Positions 1 through 13,100 of a stretch of 64,000 nt of DNA are shown here, one piece after another. The DNA lies in the NCBI GenBank assembly GCA_948146395.1, contig OX411558.1:34280350-34344349 (forward strand). The letters are read 5' to 3'. This stretch comes from Fragum whitleyi. Its lineage: Eukaryota > Mollusca > Bivalvia > Cardiida > Cardiidae. A program made the translations under genes and the position numbers. The notes beneath the pieces are model-generated. The model saw only the letters and a program-made list of their open reading frames with translations. It ran no database searches and had not been told where the DNA came from. Numbering within the stretch: the stretch's first letter is position 1; the number at the start of each line of letters is the position of its first letter.

Positions 1-745
1 AAGACCCTGGGGTCATATTTGGGCTTTGCCTGGGCGCAACCCTTTTTATATAGAATCAAAGAGCGAAAATCTTTAAAAATCTTCTTCTCTGAAACCAGAT
101 GGCAGACAGCTTTAATATTTGGTATGTAGCATCACCTAGTGGGCCTCTACCAAGTTTGTTCATATCAAGACCCTGGGGTCATATTTGGGCTTTGCACGGG
201 TGCATCCCTTTATCTCTTATGAGCATGAAGGGTAAAAAACCGAAAACCTTCAAAAATCTTCTTCTCTGAAACCAGATGGCAGACAGCTTTAATATTTGGT
301 ATGTAGCATCACCTAGTGGGCCTCTACCAAGTTTGTTCATAGTAAGACCCTTGGGTCATATTTGGGCTTTGCACGGGTGCATCCCTTTATCTCTTATGAG
401 CATGAAGGGTAAAAAACCGAAAACCTTCAAAAATCTTCTTCTCTGAAACCAGATGGCAGACAGCTTTAATATTTGGTATGTAGCATCACCTAGTGGGCCT
501 CTACCAAGTTTGTTCATAGTAAGACCCTTGGGTCATATTTGGGCTTTGCACGGGTGCATCCCTTTATCTCTTATGAGCATGAAGGGTAAAAAACCGAAAA
601 CCTTCAAAAATCTTCTTCTCTGAAACCGGATGGCAGACAGCTTTCATATTTGGTATGTTGCATCATCTAGTGGACCTCTACCAAGTTTGTTCATATCAAG
701 ACCCTAGGATTATATTTGGGGTCCACCCGGGCGCAACCCTTTTTA
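1..745. repeat. 177-bp tandem repeat, about four and a half copies
   Basis: The phrase AAGACCCTGG / AAGACCCTTG followed by GTCATATTTGGG recurs at 167, 344, 521 and 698, an exact 177-bp period; the first unit at position 1 is 166 bp. Central units are nearly identical and the outer ones more diverged, as expected from unequal exchange. The unit is itself a piece of the larger dispersed repeat described for 1-2439. No coding capacity. Confidence 0.9.
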
Positions 746-2439
746 CATAGAATCAAAGAGCGAAAATCTTTTAAAATCTTCTTTAATTGAAACCGAAGGG
801 CACACTACCTTCATTTTTAGCTCCACTGGCTGAAAGCCACTGGGGCTATTGTCATGGCGTTGTGTCCGTCGTGCGTCCGTCAGTCCGTCCGTCCGTCCGT
901 GCGAACGTAAACTTTTCTTTAAAAATCTTCTCCTCAGAAACTTCTGGATGGATTTCAACCAAACTTCACAGGAATGATCCTTGGGTGACCCTCTTTCAAA
1001 GTTGTTCAAGAAATTTTGATCCAATGAAAAACATGGATTTAAGGGGCGTAGCTAATTTCCAAATATGGTAAAAAGTGAGTTTTCTAAGATGCTAATCTAT
1101 GGATACCAATTAAATTTTACATGAATGATCCTTGGGCGACCCTTTATCAGTCTACAGAAAATAATATTGAAATCAGATGAAATGTTTGTATTTTATGGGC
1201 GGAGGTCATTTCTCTATATGTTATATAGTGGAAACTTTGAAAATCAATTTCTCGGAATCTAATAGATAGATATCAACCAAGTTTTACATGAATGATTCTT
1301 GGGTGACCCTTTATCAGTCTACAGAAAATAATATTGAAATCAGATGAAATGTTTGTATTTTATGGGCGGAGGTCATTTCTCTATATGTTATATAGTGGAA
1401 ACTTTGAAAATCATTTTCTCAGAATCTAACCAATAGATATCAACCAAATTTAACATGAATGATCCTTTGGTGACCCTTTATTAGTCTACAAAAAATTATT
1501 GAAATCGGATGAAAAATATGTATTTTATGGGCGGAGGTCATTTCTCTATATGTTATATAGTGGAAACTTTAAAAATCATTTAGTCAGAATCTAATAGACA
1601 GATATCAACCAAATTTTACATGAATGATCCTTGTGTGACCCTTTATCAGTCTACCAGAGATTATAACGATCAGATGAAAAATTTGTATTTTATGGGCGGA
1701 GGTCATTTCCACTATATGTTATATAGTGGAAACTTTGAAAAGCATTTTCTCAGAATGTAACCAATGGATATCAATCAAACTTCATTAGTATGATCCTTGG
1801 GTGATCCATTATCATGCAGCCAAAAATTATTGTCATTGGATGAAAAATATGTCTTTCTTGGGTGGAAGTCATTTCTCTATATTTTAAAATGTTGTAGACT
1901 TTGAAAATCATTTAAACATCAGTAAAAACTAAAATATCTAAAAACCTAGTCAAAACTTAGATTTGCTATTACAAGAAATTCAAGCCTGTGGCTTTCTAGT
2001 TGGTATGTAGCATCATCTAGTGGGCCCCTACCAAGTTTGTTCATATCAAGACCCTTGGGTCATATTTGGGCTCCAACCAGGCGCATCCCTTTCAGCTCAT
2101 CTGGGTGAAAATAGGAAAACCTTCAAAAATCTTCTTCTCTGAAACCAGAAGGCAGACAGCTTTCATATTTAGTATGTAGTATCATCTTATGGACCTCTTT
2201 CAAGTTTGTTCATATCAAGACCCTGGGGTCACATTTGGGGTCCATCCAGGTGCATCCCTTTTTACATAGAATCAAAGAGCAAATAGGCATATCTGTCTTG
2301 CTCTTCGCTGAAAACGTTCCATGGTATTGATCTTAGGCATTTATCTTCTTTTTGACATCTGCCTATCTAATTAATGTGATGTCCCAGGGGTCAAAGAGAC
2401 TCAGGTGAGCGATCTAGGACCATCTTGGTCCTCTTGTTT
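1..2439 (+). mobile_element. Composite dispersed repeat, copy 1 (5' end outside the window)
   Basis: Same order of modules as the copy at 7392-9840: units with TACCAAGTTTGTTCATAT, then a GTCCGTCC-rich start (about 815-905), then roughly 166-bp tandem subunits containing TGGGCGGAGGTCATTTC (about 1080-1900), then a conserved 3' end AGGACCATCTTGGTCCTC TTG at 2417-2437. The 3' end forms a short hairpin (AGGACCA/TGGTCCT). No transposase or reverse transcriptase frame is visible, so it is probably non-autonomous; the superfamily is unknown. Confidence 0.75.
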
Positions 2440-3418
2440 CTATAACAGACAGTAAATATGCAACCTTATTGTAGTCTACACCACCTGTTTTCCCTATTAA
2501 GCCTATTTTGTATTTCATCAGTGGCTGACCAAGATGTTATGTATCATCAGGTTTATCCAAGCTTTATTCAATCTGTCCATACTATTCTTTGGTCACCCAT
2601 AGGAGATTTGCATTAATTCAAAGGAAAAACTAAATGAAGAATACATGCTTTTAACAGGTACAGTCCTTTGATTTTAACTGTCATCTGTCATTCTGCAAAA
2701 ATCAATGTAACACATTTTGTGTGTCTTGAGCTAATGATCATATTTGTTACTGTTGAAATTGGTATTAAGACATATAAACATAAGTTCCTTCAACAAGGAG
2801 TTTAATATTATAATTCCCTATTATTTTGGGTTCTATACATCATCATATCAGTTTGTGCATTTGCATTGCTAAAAGTGTTGAAAATTAGACTGCACATTCA
2901 GAAAGATTGACATGTATGTTTTCAATATATTTTGCATATTCATACTTTTTCTTTAAGTTTTATGATTGATACAAGTACCTACCTGTAAAAAAAGTCTTCT
3001 TTATTTCAGTAAGTTTACAAATATTTTTGGCTTTACTATAGTTTGATTTATATGGAAAATTGTTCATTTTACTAAGAGCCTTGAGTAAAGGCTTTGAAAA
3101 AAACTGTGAAAAAAATAGAATAGTTTTTTTGGGGGGGGGGGGAATGTAAATTCCACTAAATGTTTTTCAATTTTGTAATACAGAATATTTAGAATTCAAT
3201 TAAATGTAGATTGTCACCTGCAATCTAGTGATTGACTAGTCCAACATTTTGATTGAATTGAATAAATTAAAGAATTAAAGAAATGTCCTGTCAAGACAGT
3301 GTAAATTATGAGTTCTATACATAGTCATCCTATAGCAAAAAAGATATGGAAAAAGGAAGAATTGCTTATAAGACTGTCAAGTCAGTGTCTGTACACTAGT
3401 ACAGATACTTAAGTATAT
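2440..3418. other. Intergenic, no recognisable feature
   Basis: AT-rich sequence with a 12-nt G run near 3131. I see no exon-like frame, RNA gene or clear repeat. Confidence 0.5.
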
Positions 3419-3663
3419 GTGACCCGTCACGCGAAAAGGGACCATCTGGGTAGTGCGTAAAGTGTCGACCCTTGTCAGACAGATGGCACAGACTGACCAG
3501 GGTCGAAACTTTTCACACTTTGCTTATTTTCTGAATCTAGAATGAATAATCTACCTTCCAGTGAAAGAAGTTTTGAAATACGACCTCTGGTTGAACTATG
3601 CTAGATCAAATCTCTTTTTCAATAGTTCATTTCTGGATGGTCCCTTTTTGCATGACAGGTCAC
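3419..3663. mobile_element. MITE, GTGACCCGTCACGCG family, copy 1
   Basis: Left end GTGACCCGTCACGCGAAAAG and right end (inverse complement, CTTTTTGCATGACAGGTCAC) are imperfect terminal inverted repeats enclosing about 245 bp. Related copies lie at 14919-15178, 17735-17881 and 23702-23954. No coding capacity; a non-autonomous DNA transposon. Confidence 0.8.
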
Positions 3664-5700
3664 ATATATTACACAATTATTCTAAAGGGAATAGAATAAA
3701 CAAGTAATAAAAAAGCTCAGTATTTCATTGCTCAGTATTGTAATGTTTCAGCTAATTTGCCTTCTTCAAGAAAAATGAAACAAATCTTTGCTCTACAACA
3801 TAATAAACAGCATACTTAACTCTACTCCTAAATTCAGCTTCGCATTAATTGTGAAACATTGCTATATCGGTTGATTTAACTAAATTAGCTGTGTGACATT
3901 TCCAACAATTTGTTGTGTTCCTGGTGAACATTTATTGAGATTTTTATACAGCTACACAGCAAACCAGCCCTGCATTCAGGATGAAAATGTTAGCGAAGCA
4001 GGCTCAAATTTTTACATATAATTTTTTTTATGACATTCTTATATGTTATAATGACATAAAACCAGCAGGTAGGTTTGCTTATATTCTTCATATCAGGAGG
4101 TTGTTAATAATGAAAAAATATTGTCCAGTAGTTGTCGGAAGTCAATAATCTGAAATGATGCTATAGTATAAAAGATATATTCCATTTTAGATCCTGACTT
4201 TCAGCTTACAGGTGGTGGACTTGCAATAGTTTCACAACATTTCAGTAGTCATAAACTTTAACAGTGTTAACCAAGGTTAACCTAATGATTTCATTAACTA
4301 TCAAGAGAGTCCACTTCCTTAAACACTGGATCAATGTCAATTAAACAAGGCACTTTTCTACCTTGGTAGATCCTTCTCAAAATTCTTTTGTAATATTTTG
4401 TTACATATTGACGGCTCATCACAAAACAATGGTAAAGTTCTGCCTTTAAATATATAGGCAATTACAACTGTTTGGGCCGAGCCATTGATTTGCAGTTGGG
4501 CTGTGGCTTATCTTTACTTTTAAATGTTACCTACCAGATTAATTGGACAACTGGATGAAATCATACAAAAAAGTCCTTTTGGGAGTTGTTAGTGCAGGTT
4601 TCTTTTTAGTCCTTTTCAAAGTCGATTGAACATTTAAGAGGCTTTTTAGCCTTACTTTTTTCTCTATTGATCAAAGGGTTTATATAATAAAACAATGTAG
4701 CACTAAGCATTATTTTGTATACTATTATTGGAGGACATATTAAATATAAAGTCAATTTTATCTTTTTTGAATCATTGTTTTGGGCTGGATTTTCTTTGGT
4801 CTTTTTGTAATTATGTTGTTTTTTTTTTAATTATTTGATTAAATAGGGACTTATTTTTGGCTCAATGATTTATTGATAGCATGTTGATGACTTGTCATAA
4901 GATATAATGTTTTTCTGGTGAAAGATTTTTCCTATTTTTTTTTTTATCCAAGTCTCAATCATGTTATAGAGTAAGTGATACCAGTGCTATTAGTTAAAAG
5001 TGTTCTATTAATTGTTAATGAATACATTATCTTTCATGAATCAGCTAAATGCTTGTTACTTGTACATTTATATCAAAACTTGTATTTTTGATTATGATAT
5101 GAATATTTTTATACACTTATTTTATAGCTTTTGGCAATTTTATATATTGTAACACTTCATATTATATTTTCTAACAGGTTATAACCCATTTCTGTGTTTT
5201 CTCAAAACTTCGGACCTGTTCAAATTCAAATTGGTTGCAGTAAGAAATGTGGAGTGATCTTGAGTGTAAGAAAATATAGAGATAAAAGAATTACTGATTT
5301 CAATAAGCAGTGCCTAATTTTCTCACAGTATTTTCTAACACATAGGATGATTTCATCCTAAATTGAGCCAATTAGTGTCACTAGTGTCTAAAGTTTTATA
5401 CTAAAACAAGAAAGGGTCAAGTAAGGGATAGTAATCATTGTTCTGAAAGATGTGATTGTTCACATGAAAAGGAACCATCAGGGAACAGCGTATATCAAAC
5501 ATTTGAAAAAAAAAACAAAAAAAAAACCTGATTAAATCTAGTTAAGTTCATTCCCAGTTTGCACTTCAAAACTTATTTTATAGAAAGGTAGATTGATGAT
5601 TCCTGATTTAGAAAATTGCCTTACAAGGAAAAGTTTTGACACTAGTCAGCTTTTGCACTTTACACACTTAATCTGACACAGTCTGACTAGGGTCAACACT
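3664..5700. other. Intergenic, no gene seen
   Basis: AT-rich. About 4205-4320 is a diverged fold-back related to the element at 5701-5864. About 5460-5480 resembles a degraded end of the GTGACCCGTCACGCG MITE. Nothing coding is supported. Confidence 0.45.
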
Positions 5701-5864
5701 TTAAGGTAGTGGAACCATAATAGGTCCACAACATTTAGGAACCCATGAACTTTCACAATGTTGACTGAGCTTTCCTAATGAAATCATAAGGAAACTGAGG
5801 TTAACACTGTAAAAGTTAATTACTTCCAAAACATTAAGGAAATATTAGGGTTCCACTACCTTAA
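5701..5864. mobile_element. Fold-back element, TTAAGGTAGTGGAACC family
   Basis: TTAAGGTAGTGGAACC at the left is matched by GGTTCCACTACCTTAA at the right, and the whole 164 bp folds on itself (for example GGAAACTGAGGTTAACA against the left arm). Related copies: 52371-52527, a broken one at 18667-18850, and a diverged one near 4205-4320. Confidence 0.85.
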
Positions 5865-7391
5865 GCACTACAAAAATGGTTTCTTTCCAGTGACCTGTCA
5901 AGTCAGGCATGTTAAGCCCAATGTTAAAGAACTGTTGTTTCTTGTGATATTTGTTAGTCCAAGTGTGTAAACAGCCAACTTGGCAATTCAAGAATTGGGG
6001 GTTGAAGTGTTAGGTTAAGAGACTACTGCACTACTATAGCCTCTCATAAGGCCTAGTAAAATGATGAAACAATTACATCAGTGAAGATCCTCTATAGCGT
6101 AGTAGTTAGAATGCTGTTTAACTTTTCTTTATCTGTCTGTTTGTACCTTGCTAGCAGTGAGTCTTTTTAACTATGTTAAGTTGCAGACTTCTTTGTAAGA
6201 TTCTTTTCTATTAGTTAAACTTTAAATGGTTAGATCATGTTAATAAACAAAAGAAGAAAATGTTGGAAAGTAGAGAAAAATTGAGTACAATTTGATACAT
6301 TTTAATCTTATATTCAAATGCAATGTAGACTAAAGTACTTGTTGTTTGGGTCAAGTAAAACATTAATATCTAAACTGAATTTAGATTAAATGATACCTTC
6401 ATGAATTCAAGAAATATTCTTTTCGTTTGTTATCTAATACCTTGAAGCAAAATGTCAAAGATTTAGCCTGTTTGAGCCGTTTTATTAGGCAACAAGCATA
6501 TGAAAATAGTTGCTTTTTGAATATCTTCTTCATCGAGGTATGAAGAATTTTCAATTTTTTTTCAATCTAATTCTTCGCATCTGATAGACCAATTTTGAAT
6601 TATTGAATCTGTGTCAGGGTTACAGTGCATAATTTTCATGACATTTTGTTGTTATATCTGTGCTTTTTGTTAAGGCTATATACTTATACTATCTAGAATT
6701 TTCTATTAAAGTGATTACTGTGCACAATAATTATTATTCTTTTTATTTGAAGTACCAAATTTTGAATTTGTATATTTTTAGTTTGACAGTTCTCAGAGAA
6801 TACCTGGTATTTTTAAAGCCTCCGTTGCTCACGCAAAAACTTTGTATTTTGCTTGTCACTTGAAACTTAAACTAAATGTTTACTACAAAACCTATCTTAT
6901 GAAGAAGGAATTTCAATGAAATTTGTATGAATAGTTCCGCTTTTTAAGCCCCTTTCACGGAAAAACATTTGGGGTAATATTTCTCTGTACTGGAGCCTGT
7001 CTGTATGTCTGTCTTATACAAAAAAATTATTGCCAATTTCTGTAAGCCAAATTTAATATATTTAATGTTGAAAGAAATGACAGACACAATTATGCTGAAA
7101 GAAATGACAGACACAATTCTCGAAATAGTAAAAAGTTAAATTTGAGAAATGAAAAAATATACTTGTTACGAACTTGTTACGATGATCTAAATGAGTTTTT
7201 ATGCCGTTCGACATGTCCACTATGATGTGATTTTTGCGATAGAGTGGTTCCTGTCTCTCCATTATTAAAATAGTTTAGGCGATGAAGTAATAGTTATGGT
7301 ATTCTACTATGTTTCTGATAACAAGAGAAAATAGAACTTATGGAGAATAATTAAAAATGTATTAGTTCACAGGGTACGGTCCACTAAATAA
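5865..7391. other. Intergenic, no gene seen
   Basis: AT-rich; a short direct duplication of GAAATGACAGACACAATT occurs at about 7075-7115. No supported exon or RNA. Confidence 0.45.
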
Positions 7392-7448
7392 TTTTTAGCT
7401 CACCTGAGCACTAAGTGCTCAAGGTGAGCTAAAAGTTATTTAGTGGAC
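7379..7448. repeat. 70-bp near-perfect palindrome at the head of the composite repeat
   Basis: GTCCACTAAATAATTTTTAG and the inverse CTAAAAGTTATTTAGTGGAC enclose TCACCTGAGCAC / GTGCTCAAGGTGA. It could form a long hairpin in RNA or a cruciform in DNA. Confidence 0.85.
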
Positions 7449-9840
7449 TAAGTGCTCAAGGTGAGCTATTGTGATCGTACCGGCGTCCTGCGTCTGTCGT
7501 GCATCGTCCACAATTTCTTTAAACATCTTCTCCTCCTAAACCAGTGGACCAATCTTGATGAAACTTGGCAGGGATATTCCTTGTGTTAAGCTCTACAAAA
7601 GTTTTTCAAATAAAATCCACTCTTAACTTTCCCTTTACCCTTAACAAAAAGGGTGAAAATAGGAAAATCTTCAAAAATCTTCTTCTCTGAAACCAGAAGG
7701 CAGACAGCTTTCATATTTGGTATGTAGCATCATCTAGTGGACCTCTACCAAGTTTGTTCATATCAAGACCCTGGGGTCATATTTTGGCTCCATCCGGGCA
7801 CAACCCTTTCTACATACATAAGAGCAAGATTCTAAAAAAATCTTCTTCTCTGAAACCAGATGGCAGACGGCTTTCATATTTATTATGAGGCGTCACCTAG
7901 TGGGCCTCTACCACACCCTGGGGTCATATTTGGGCTTTGCCCAGGCACATCCCTTTTTGCTCATCTGAGCATGAAGGGTAAAAAATGAAAATCTTGAAAA
8001 ATCTTCTCCTCTGAAACCAGAAGGCAGACAGCTTTCATATTTGGTATGTAGCATCATCTAGAGGGCCTCTACCAAGTTTGTTCATATCAAGACCCTAGGA
8101 TCATATTTGGGCTCCACCCTGGCGCAACCCTTTTAACATAGAATCAAAGAGCGAAAATCTTTCAAAATCTTCTATTCCGAAACCAGAGGGCACACAGCTT
8201 TCATTTTTAGCTCCACTGGCTGAAAGCCACTGGGGCTATTGTCATGGCGTTGTGTCCGTCGTGCGTCCGTCCGTGCGTCCGGTCGTAAACTTTTTCTTTA
8301 AAAATCTTCTCCTCAGAAACTACTGGATGGATTTCAACCAAACTTCACGGAAATGATCCTTGGGTGACCCTCTTTCAAAGTTGTTCAAGAAATTTTGATC
8401 CAATGAAAAACATGGATTTAATGGGCGTGGCTAATTTCCAAATATGGTAAAAAGTGAGTTTTCTCAGATTCTAATAGATGGATACCAATGAAATTTTACA
8501 TTAATAATCCTTGGGTGACCCTTTATCAGTTTACAAAAAATTATTGTGATCGGATGAAAAATGTGCATTTTATGGGCGGAGGTCATTTCTCTATATGTTA
8601 TATAGCGGAAACTTTGAAAATCATTTTCTCAGAATGTAATTGATGGATATCAACAAAATTTCACTGGAATGATCCTTGAGTGACCCTTTATCAGTCTACA
8701 AAAAGTTATTGTTATTCGATGAAAAATATGTATTTTATGTGCGGAGGTCAATTCTCTAGTTGTCATATAGTGGAAACTTTGAAAATCATTTTCTCAGAAT
8801 CTAATAGACAGATATCATCCAAATTTCACTTGAGTGATCCTTGAGTGATGCTAAACATGCTACCAAAAATAATTTTGATTGGATGAAAAATATGTATTTC
8901 ATGGGCAGAGGTCATTTCTCTATATGGTATATAGTGGAAAATTTGAAAATCATTTTCTCAGAACGTAATCAATGGATATCAACCAAAATTCACTGGAATG
9001 ATCCTTGAGAGACCCTTTATTAGTCTACCAAAAATTATTGTGATCGGATGAAAAATGTGCATTTTATGGGCGGAGGTCATTTCTCAAAATGTTTTCTGGA
9101 AACTTTGAAAATCATTTTCTCAGAATGTAATTGATGGATATCAATCAAACTTCCTTTGTAAGATCCTTGGGTGACCCATTTTCATGCAAGCAAAAGTTAT
9201 TGTCATTAGATGAAAAATGTGTCTTTTATGGGTGGAGGTCATTTCTCTATGTTATATAGTTGAAACTTTGAAAATCATTTTCAACATCAGTAGAACTCAA
9301 AAAATCTAAAAATCTAGTCAAAACTTTTATTTGCTTTACAAGAATTTCAAGCCTGTGGAGCGACTCAAGCCATTCATGGCTTTCTAGTTGGTATGTACCA
9401 TCATCTAGTGGACCACTACCAAGTTTGTTCATATTAAGACCCTGGGGTCATAGTTTGGCTCCACCCGGGAGCATCCCTGTTAGCTAATCTGAGCACTATG
9501 GGTGAAAAAAGGAAAACCTTGAAAAATCTTCGTCTCTGAAATCAGAAGGCAGACAGCTTTCATATTTAGTTTGTTGCATCATCTAATGGACTTTTACCAA
9601 GTTTGTTCATATCAAGACCATGGGGTCACATTTGGGCTCCACCCGGGTGCATCCCGTTTTACTTAGAATCAAAGAGCGAATAGGCATATCTGTCTTGCTC
9701 TTGGCTGAAAACATTGCATGGTATTGATCTTCTGTAGAAATTATCTCCTTTTTGACATCTGTCTATTTAATTAATGTGGTGTCCCAGGGGTCAAAGAGAA
9801 GCAGGTGAGCGGTCTAGGACCATCACGGTCCTCTTGTTTT
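7392..9840 (+). mobile_element. Composite dispersed repeat, copy 2 (full length)
   Basis: Begins TTTTTAGCTCACCTGAGCAC and ends GGACCATCACGGTCCTCTTG. Internal order matches copy 1: modules with CAAGTTTGTTCATATCAAGA, a GTCCGTCC-rich module near 8250-8280, five to six ~166-bp units with TGGGCGGAGGTCATTT, then the terminal hairpin. About 2.45 kb. No enzyme frame; repeated copies in both orientations in this window show it is mobile or was. Confidence 0.75.
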
Positions 9841-10030
9841 ATTGTAGCAATAAATTTACTAAAATTAGAGAAATCTTTATAGCTTGTAGAGCGCCTCAGG
9901 CCCTCATATATATTAAAGGGATGCAACAGGGTAGTTTTTATTCCAGACCAGCTATAATGCGATACATGCGTATAGATTTAGTCGAGGTGCAACCGAAATC
10001 TACAGCTTTTAGACACGGTAATTTGGTCAT

Positions 10031-10050
10031 CCCCCCCCCCCCCCCCCCCC
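10031..10050 (+). repeat. Poly-C tract (20 C)
   Basis: Uninterrupted run of 20 C, 3' of CTLD gene A. A simple-sequence tract of uncertain true length. Confidence 0.9.
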
Positions 10051-10115
10051 AACGATACAAAACACCACCGAGAATATAATTTGAAAGAGTATATATTTTG
10101 AAATCGAAAATGTGC

Positions 10116-13100
10116 CTATTTCTTAAGTTCACAGAGTGAGTTATAATGGTTATGACATGGTACTGTTATCCATTGGTTACCATAGTGTTGACACGTGATC
10201 GCACAGTCTCCGCCTTCCGTATGGTGGAACCAGAACCAGCCATGGCTAGCCTTTGGATAACCGGGGTACCAATCTACAAAGGAGGCGGGGCTTCTAGAGT
10301 CTGTCCATATCCAGTTGTTGAAAAACCTCTCCAAACCGATCCAATACGTCTTATCTGAATCAAATGCAAAAGGTCAATTTAATAGGGTTCACTGCTACTG
10401 CTTTACTTTTAAAGACACCAAAGCACAAAAATGGAACTTTCATTTCTTCAAGATGTACCAAATATGGTGCGCCTTTCTTTTTATACATTAGCTAGAGCTA
10501 CTTTAGCAGCTGATTTGCCTCACAGGCCTGAATCTACTGATATGATTAGATGAGAATATAAGTGAATGAATGAATTAATTAATTAATAAATATTTATTTA
10601 GTAAGTTTAGTAAATAGGCGTGAAATATTTCTGCAAAGAAAAATTCAAGATTGAAGATAATATATAGAAAATTGACCTCCGCCTGATAATTACACATTTT
10701 TCAGCCAATCACAACCTGATAATGGGTCACCAAAGGATCATTCTGGTTAAACTTGGTTGATATCCATCAGTAAGGTTCTGAGAAAATGATTTTCAAAGTT
10801 TACGCTATATAACATATATAGAGAAATGACCTCCGACTATAAAAGACATATTTTCCATTTAATCACGATAATTATTTATAGACTGATAAAGGATCACTAA
10901 AGAATCATTCCAGTGAAATTTGCTTGATATCCATCAGTTAGATTCTGAGAAAATGATTTTCAAAGTTTCCACAATATAACATAAAGAAATGACCTCCACC
11001 CATTAAATACATATTTTCAACTCATTACAGTATTTTTGTAGACAGATAAAGGGTCACTGAAGGATCATTCCAGTGAAGTTTATATCCATCGGTAAGATTC
11101 TGGGCAAAGACACAATTACCATATAGGGAAAATTAGCCTTGTTTTTCATTGGATCAAAAATCTTTGATAGACGGTCACTCAATGATCAATCCTCTGACAT
11201 TCTTAAAGCTTATCGGAATAATGATGTTAACAGAAAAATAGATTGTTTATTTGTCAGGTCGAAGGTTTAAGGATGTAAGGTTTGTTACCGATCATTCTAA
11301 AATTCTGTACCAATATGACCATAACGTTTTATTAGCCTTACACGTTCTAATGTGGGCTTTAGATAAAACTTAAAAAGAACTATTGTGTCATTGCAGTAGT
11401 CATGGAATAAATAGTTAGAATCATTTGGTAAGGTTCGTTTTGTAAGTTAGTTATCGAAAATCAAATTGTTCTAATAATCAGTAGTTTTCTATCAACCACG
11501 GTGCTAAATGGCGTCATTTGATAATTCATTTTACGTAATCAAATGATTCACATTTATTCGGCGCGTTTTTCCCATTATTTTAGAGAAAATCATAGTAATT
11601 GATAGAGAAAGGGACCAAAGCACTTGTGGTAAGATTTTTTGAAAGTCTCACAATTTTCTTATTTTATGATTAAATACATGCCAATCAATTAACAATCGTT
11701 TGATAAAAGATGTTTTTTGATAAACCATACAAATTTTTATCTTCAGGTCAGTCGTAATTATAGTTGTAAGGCTCGTTTTCTTTAGTACCGAACCTTATTA
11801 ACTTTCTGATGGGAAGTACAGTCGATATATCAGTGTATTCTTATCTAGGATACAAGATTTAAGATGATATAGTGTCTTTATTTCATTTTCTACGGAGTCA
11901 GGTTTCGCTGAGAACCCTCTAAGTATACAAAAATAAACATATCTTAATTTTGCCAAAAAGTCGACCCGTCTTATTGAAATATATATATGCTGGATTATTC
12001 GGCAATATATGTTTATAATTAATCATAGAAGTTTAGGGTAAGGTTCGTTTCTTTCGGTAACGAACCTTGCAGTGAAAGCGACTAGTTTTTGTCGCGCCTT
12101 GTTTGCCTTAACCTTCAAAAAATTGTCTCTTGCACAGTCTCGTATAGATGCGTCTATTAGTATGCACGTCTGTCAGTCTACGTATACGTCATTCTTCGTG
12201 AATAGACACGGTCATTACTTCTATATACAAGTTTGCTTTCAGATGTTTCGAAGTAAAACATCATTCTGAAAAAAGTTTCGATTTGACTTATTTTAAATTA
12301 GGTAAATGTATATATTGTAAATGCATGAATATAATTCAAGTATATATCTACTACCCATTATCATGCAGCCAAAAATTATTGTGATTGGATGAAAAATATG
12401 TCTTTTATAGGTGGAGGTAATTTCCTATATGATATATATCGGAAACTTTGAAAAACATTTTCAACATCAATGGAACCCAAAATATCTAAAAATCTAGTCA
12501 AAACTTTGATTTGCTTTTACAAGAATTTCAAGCCTGTGGAGCGACTCAAGCCATTCATAGCCTTTAATTAATCCTTACGTATAGATATTGTAACGAGCCT
12601 TACGTATAGATATCATTATTCAATGCTTCTTTTCTGGCGATGTTTTGTATTATTTTTTAATAAAACAGCTGCAAAGATCAACTATAAGTTTTATAAATGC
12701 ATCATGTTTCGTATTAATGGGTTGTTTCAATTTGAATGACTTTTCTTGTATTCTTTTCTGTTAACTGAGCTTTGTAAGATAAATATAAAAATCGTTGACT
12801 TTATCATCAAGTTTAATAAAATTTATCCCGATTAATTCGAATCTTTTGTTCTATTGTCAAGACTTGAAGACATTATTCACACTTTTGATAGTATCGGTAA
12901 GGTAAGTTACTTTTGGTATATCATTTTTGAATACATTTCTTTTGATGTCATAGCATTATAGCTTTATGAAGCTATTATGAATTTTTGGTGCATTGTCTTT
13001 CTTTTGTGTCTTAAAAGAGGCGAAGACAGAAACAACTTTTCAACTCATGATTTATTGGAATGTAAAGTCCTGATTTTTTCCTTTACAACCGTAAACTATT

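Noticed and set aside
787..1071. 94-codon frame rich in RPSVRPSVR
   Set aside because: It translates the GTCCGTCC module of the dispersed repeat; no conserved domain and the frame is lost in the second copy at 8221.
9774..10079. 101-codon frame with a polyproline stretch
   Set aside because: It runs across the end of the dispersed repeat and the poly-C tract; no support.
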